DNA of 64,000 nucleotides from an uncultured Parabacteroides sp. (GTDB lineage: Bacteria; Bacteroidota; Bacteroidia; Bacteroidales; Tannerellaceae): the NCBI RefSeq assembly GCF_947855115.1, contig NZ_CANTZW010000002.1, positions 186,001 to 250,000 on the forward strand. Direction: 5' to 3'. The position numbers and the translations under genes are program-made. The notes beneath the pieces were generated by a model. That model saw only the letters and a list, made by a program, of their open reading frames with translations, did no database searches and was not told the origin of the DNA. Positions 61,918 through 64,000 of this stretch are shown here, piece by piece (positions within the stretch are counted from its first letter, which is position 1; each line of letters begins with the position of its first letter).

Positions 61918-63357
61918 TTATTTCTTGGTTTTACTCATCGCGGTATGGGTAAAGACCTTGCCCTTAACCGGAACGTTCTTGTCTTGAGCGATGCGGGTAG
62001 GAGTAGGATATTCAAGTTTCTCCAGCTCCGCTATGGCGTTCTTGATATCGCCTAATAACATATCGGCCATATCGCGGCTGAAACCTTGGCGAACTACGAT
62101 ACGCATGACCACATAGTTGTCTAGTTTCTTCGGTAATGTATAGGCGGGAACCATCCAGCCGCTTTGTTGCAGTTTGTCTTGCAAGTCATAAAGAGTCCAT
62201 TTCGCGTTCTTTGCGTAATCAGGCTTCAAGTACCAAATAAACAATGGATTCACCACCTCGTTGCTGTAATTCACGAACGGAGTCATTTTCCCGATTTCTT
62301 GATGGAGGTATTTTGTGATTTCCATGCTGTTGTATTGGACTTGCTTATAACCCTCGAATCCAAGACGGATGAATTGGTAATATTGTCCGAGGATTTGAGC
62401 GGCAGGGCGAGAGAAGTTTAAGCCAACCTGAGTGATGTTAGCTCCAAGATAGTTCACGCTGAATGACATTTCTTCCGGTAAGTATTTTTTATCTTTCCAG
62501 ACAACCCAGCCTAATCCCGGGTAAACCAAACCGAATTTATGTCCGGATGTACTGATGGAAAGAACCCATTTTAAGCGGAAATCCCATTTTGTCTCCGGGC
62601 TTAGGAACGGAAGGATAAAGCCTCCACTGGCGGCATCTACGTGGATAGGTATGTCGTAACCCGTCTTGGCGTTGTATGCGTCGAGCGCTTTATCCATAGC
62701 TTCTACGTCGTCGTTCAAACCAGTCCATGTCACGCCTTGGATAGGAACGATGCAAATCGTGTTCTCATCGCACATCTTAAGCGCCTCTTCCGGGTCGAGT
62801 GTTGTTTTGTCTAAGGTCAAAGGCACCTCGCGCATTTCGATTTGCCATAGTTGGGCGAACTTTTCCCAAACAACCTGGAAACCGGAAGAGATTACGAAAT
62901 TCGGCTTATCGGTGGGCTTACCTTGCGCTTGTCTCTTTTTACGCCAACGCAGCCAAGCGGCCACTCCACCCAACATACAAGCCTCGGAGGAACCGATAGC
63001 CAAAGCTCCGGTCTTCCATTTTTCTTGCTCTGGAGAATTCCAAAGACTCGCCATGATATTAATACATTTGGCGTTCATGACAGCGATTCTCGGATACTCG
63101 GTTTCGTCGATATAGTTGATGTTGATAGCTTCATTCATCAATTTTGTAGCGTATTCATCCATATAAGTGGTAACGAATGTCGCTAGGTTCAATCGAGGCT
63201 GCGTTTGCGCGAAAGTCTCGTCTTTAACCATTTGATAAGCGATCTCCGGTGTTGTAGGACCATCTGGGATCTTATCGACAGGAGAGGGAGTCAACATTAC
63301 TTCCGAACCAAAAATAGCAGTCTTGGCATCGCCATTTCTGAAATTTGAGTCTTTCAT
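61918..63357 (-). CDS. gadB: Glutamate decarboxylase
   Basis: The 479-residue PLP enzyme turns glutamate into GABA, consuming a proton. The PLP-binding Lys274 is in STSGHKFGL and Asp241 in HVDAASGG; length is close to E. coli GadB (466). The N-terminal part is like the E. coli helix that controls membrane recruitment at low pH. It is first in a unit with glutaminase. The leader contains a 9-base hairpin (63395-63418). No glutamate/GABA antiporter lies within the window on this side; the MFS gene at the edge is not of that family by eye. Confidence 0.97.
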   Translation of the reverse strand: MKDSNFRNGDAKTAIFGSEVMLTPSPVDKIPDGPTTPEIAYQMVKDETFAQTQPRLNLATFVTTYMDEYATKLMNEAININYIDETEYPRIAVMNAKCINIMASLWNSPEQEKWKTGALAIGSSEACMLGGVAAWLRWRKKRQAQGKPTDKPNFVISSGFQVVWEKFAQLWQIEMREVPLTLDKTTLDPEEALKMCDENTICIVPIQGVTWTGLNDDVEAMDKALDAYNAKTGYDIPIHVDAASGGFILPFLSPETKWDFRLKWVLSISTSGHKFGLVYPGLGWVVWKDKKYLPEEMSFSVNYLGANITQVGLNFSRPAAQILGQYYQFIRLGFEGYKQVQYNSMEITKYLHQEIGKMTPFVNYSNEVVNPLFIWYLKPDYAKNAKWTLYDLQDKLQQSGWMVPAYTLPKKLDNYVVMRIVVRQGFSRDMADMLLGDIKNAIAELEKLEYPTPTRIAQDKNVPVKGKVFTHTAMSKTKK

Positions 63358-63394
63358 TTTTCTTTAGTTTTTATTGTTAATAAAATGATTTGAA

Positions 63395-63418
63395 TCAATG
63401 GAATTCTGTTTCCATTGA
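63395..63418 (-). promoter_or_regulatory. Hairpin in the gadB leader
   Basis: TCAATGGAA (63395-63403) and TTCCATTGA (63410-63418) are perfect reverse complements with a six-base loop, 37 bases upstream of the gadB ATG. It could be an operator or an RNA structure; no clear promoter box was found. Confidence 0.4.
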
Positions 63419-63580
63419 GCGTTTATGCCAAAACAGATTGTTGATAGGAAAGTTTAGGTGATTTACATTATTTGGGGTTTATTAGCGATACGGTTCCTGT
63501 CTTCTTTGAAAGAGCGAAAATGATGAACTTTCGCAAAAAATGTTTGTTTTGATTAGATAAAAACGTAAATTTAAATCTTT

Positions 63581-64000
63581 ATGAGAATACAAACTGGTCG
63601 GGGTACAATTCCCCTTATAACTCTGGTCGGGATATGGTCTATATCTGCGTTAAATGCTTTACCGGGTTTAGCGGTTTCTCCAATATTAGGAAAACTCTCC
63701 GTTATCTTTCCTCATTCCACGGAATTGGATATACAAATGCTTTCCTCGTTGCCTTCATTATTGATAATTCCATTTATTATATTGTCGGGTAAATTAACGG
63801 AGAAGGTGAATGAGATTCGTTTGCTACAATTAGGCTTGGTAATCTTTGCCTTAAGCGGCATTCTGTATTTACTCTCAAATAAGATGTGGCAACTGATAGC
63901 GGTGAGTGCCTTGATGGGAATCGGGTCGGGTTTGATTATTCCATTATCGACAGGGCTGATTTCCCGGTTCTTTATCGGGAAATACCGGACGAAGCAGTTT
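63581..64000 (+). CDS. Major facilitator superfamily transporter, 5' part (runs off window)
   Basis: The ATG at 63581 opens 140 codons without a stop to the window end. The translation has about four hydrophobic segments (LITLVGIWSISALNALPG, LLIIPFIILSG, VIFALSGILYLLS, ALMGIGSGLIIPLS) with a short basic loop SGKLTEK between helices 2 and 3, a drug/sugar-type MFS pattern. It is divergent from gadB, with the 223-base leader region shared. Substrate unknown; the rest of the gene is not visible. Confidence 0.75.
   Translation, partial: MRIQTGRGTIPLITLVGIWSISALNALPGLAVSPILGKLSVIFPHSTELDIQMLSSLPSLLIIPFIILSGKLTEKVNEIRLLQLGLVIFALSGILYLLSNKMWQLIAVSALMGIGSGLIIPLSTGLISRFFIGKYRTKQF

Noticed and set aside
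1..64000. CRISPR arrays, rRNA, tRNA and intact insertion sequences
   Set aside because: No regularly spaced repeats, cloverleaf-like genes, ribosomal RNA sequence or transposase frame was found by eye; a small missed tRNA cannot be excluded.

Overview
This 64 kb window looks like chromosome of a gut Bacteroidales bacterium, most likely a Parabacteroides close to P. distasonis (inferred from gene content and style, not from a database search). The signs are a SusC/SusD pair with an ECF sigma/FecR regulator, twin-arginine GFO/IDH enzymes, a serine-type sulfatase with its radical-SAM maturase, a CHU_C-type secreted protein, and start-proximal promoters of the Bacteroidota form TAnnTTTG upstream of many genes. 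Several of these promoters lie inside over-extended reading frames and decide the true start codon. No rRNA, tRNA, CRISPR array or complete insertion sequence was seen.

Layout. 1-1.5 kb: a truncated leucine-carboxyl-methyltransferase-like gene, a TetR regulator, and a coding-like 3' gene remnant, possibly the edge of an old mobile element; then about 700 bases with no gene. 2.1-3.4 kb: DEAD-box RNA helicase. 3.6-18.3 kb: a polysaccharide-utilisation locus read in one direction: ECF sigma, FecR anti-sigma, STN-SusC, SusD lipoprotein, sulfatase, a GH109-like NAD-dependent enzyme, a second Tat-exported GFO/IDH/MocA oxidoreductase and a 1154-residue HEAT-DUF1080-DUF1080 protein. This set suggests uptake of a sulfated or amino-sugar glycan followed by desulfation and oxidation-assisted (3-keto) glycoside cleavage. 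18.4-24.2 kb: a soluble PAS histidine kinase, upp, an HU protein, an unknown protein, murB and a metallo-beta-lactamase-fold enzyme. 24.4-27.8 kb: a Wza/Wzz-like polysaccharide export pair.

27.8-40.7 kb is mostly minus-strand housekeeping: endonuclease III, fluoride channel, pheS, CorC-like protein, outer-membrane barrel, flavin reductase, pyrI-pyrB, alkaline phosphatase, an M24 peptidase, an aldo/keto reductase, a second metallo-hydrolase and a YhcH-family protein. 40.8-44 kb: copper P-type ATPase, small metallochaperone and a hemolysin-III membrane protein. 44-48.1 kb: TldE and TldD homologues (TldD with an export signal) behind the sulfatase maturase chuR, which would activate the sulfatase 35 kb away. 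48.2-55.5 kb: cell-wall amidase, DEDDh exonuclease, two-component system with a PepSY-like protein, cold-shock-domain protein with a long leader, panB and cbiA.

55.5-60.8 kb: an independently promoted small RNA candidate, then a divergent envelope cluster: LysM/periplasmic-binding fusion plus barrel protein on the minus strand, and a type IX-like cargo protein overlapping a MltD-like transglycosylase on the plus strand. 60.9-63.4 kb: glutaminase and glutamate decarboxylase, a glutamine-to-GABA acid-resistance pair. The window ends inside an MFS transporter gene.

The points most worth following are the oxidative glycan locus with its HEAT-DUF1080-DUF1080 protein, two adjacent perfect inverted repeats inside susC, the small RNA near 55.7 kb, and the secreted-protein/transglycosylase overlap.
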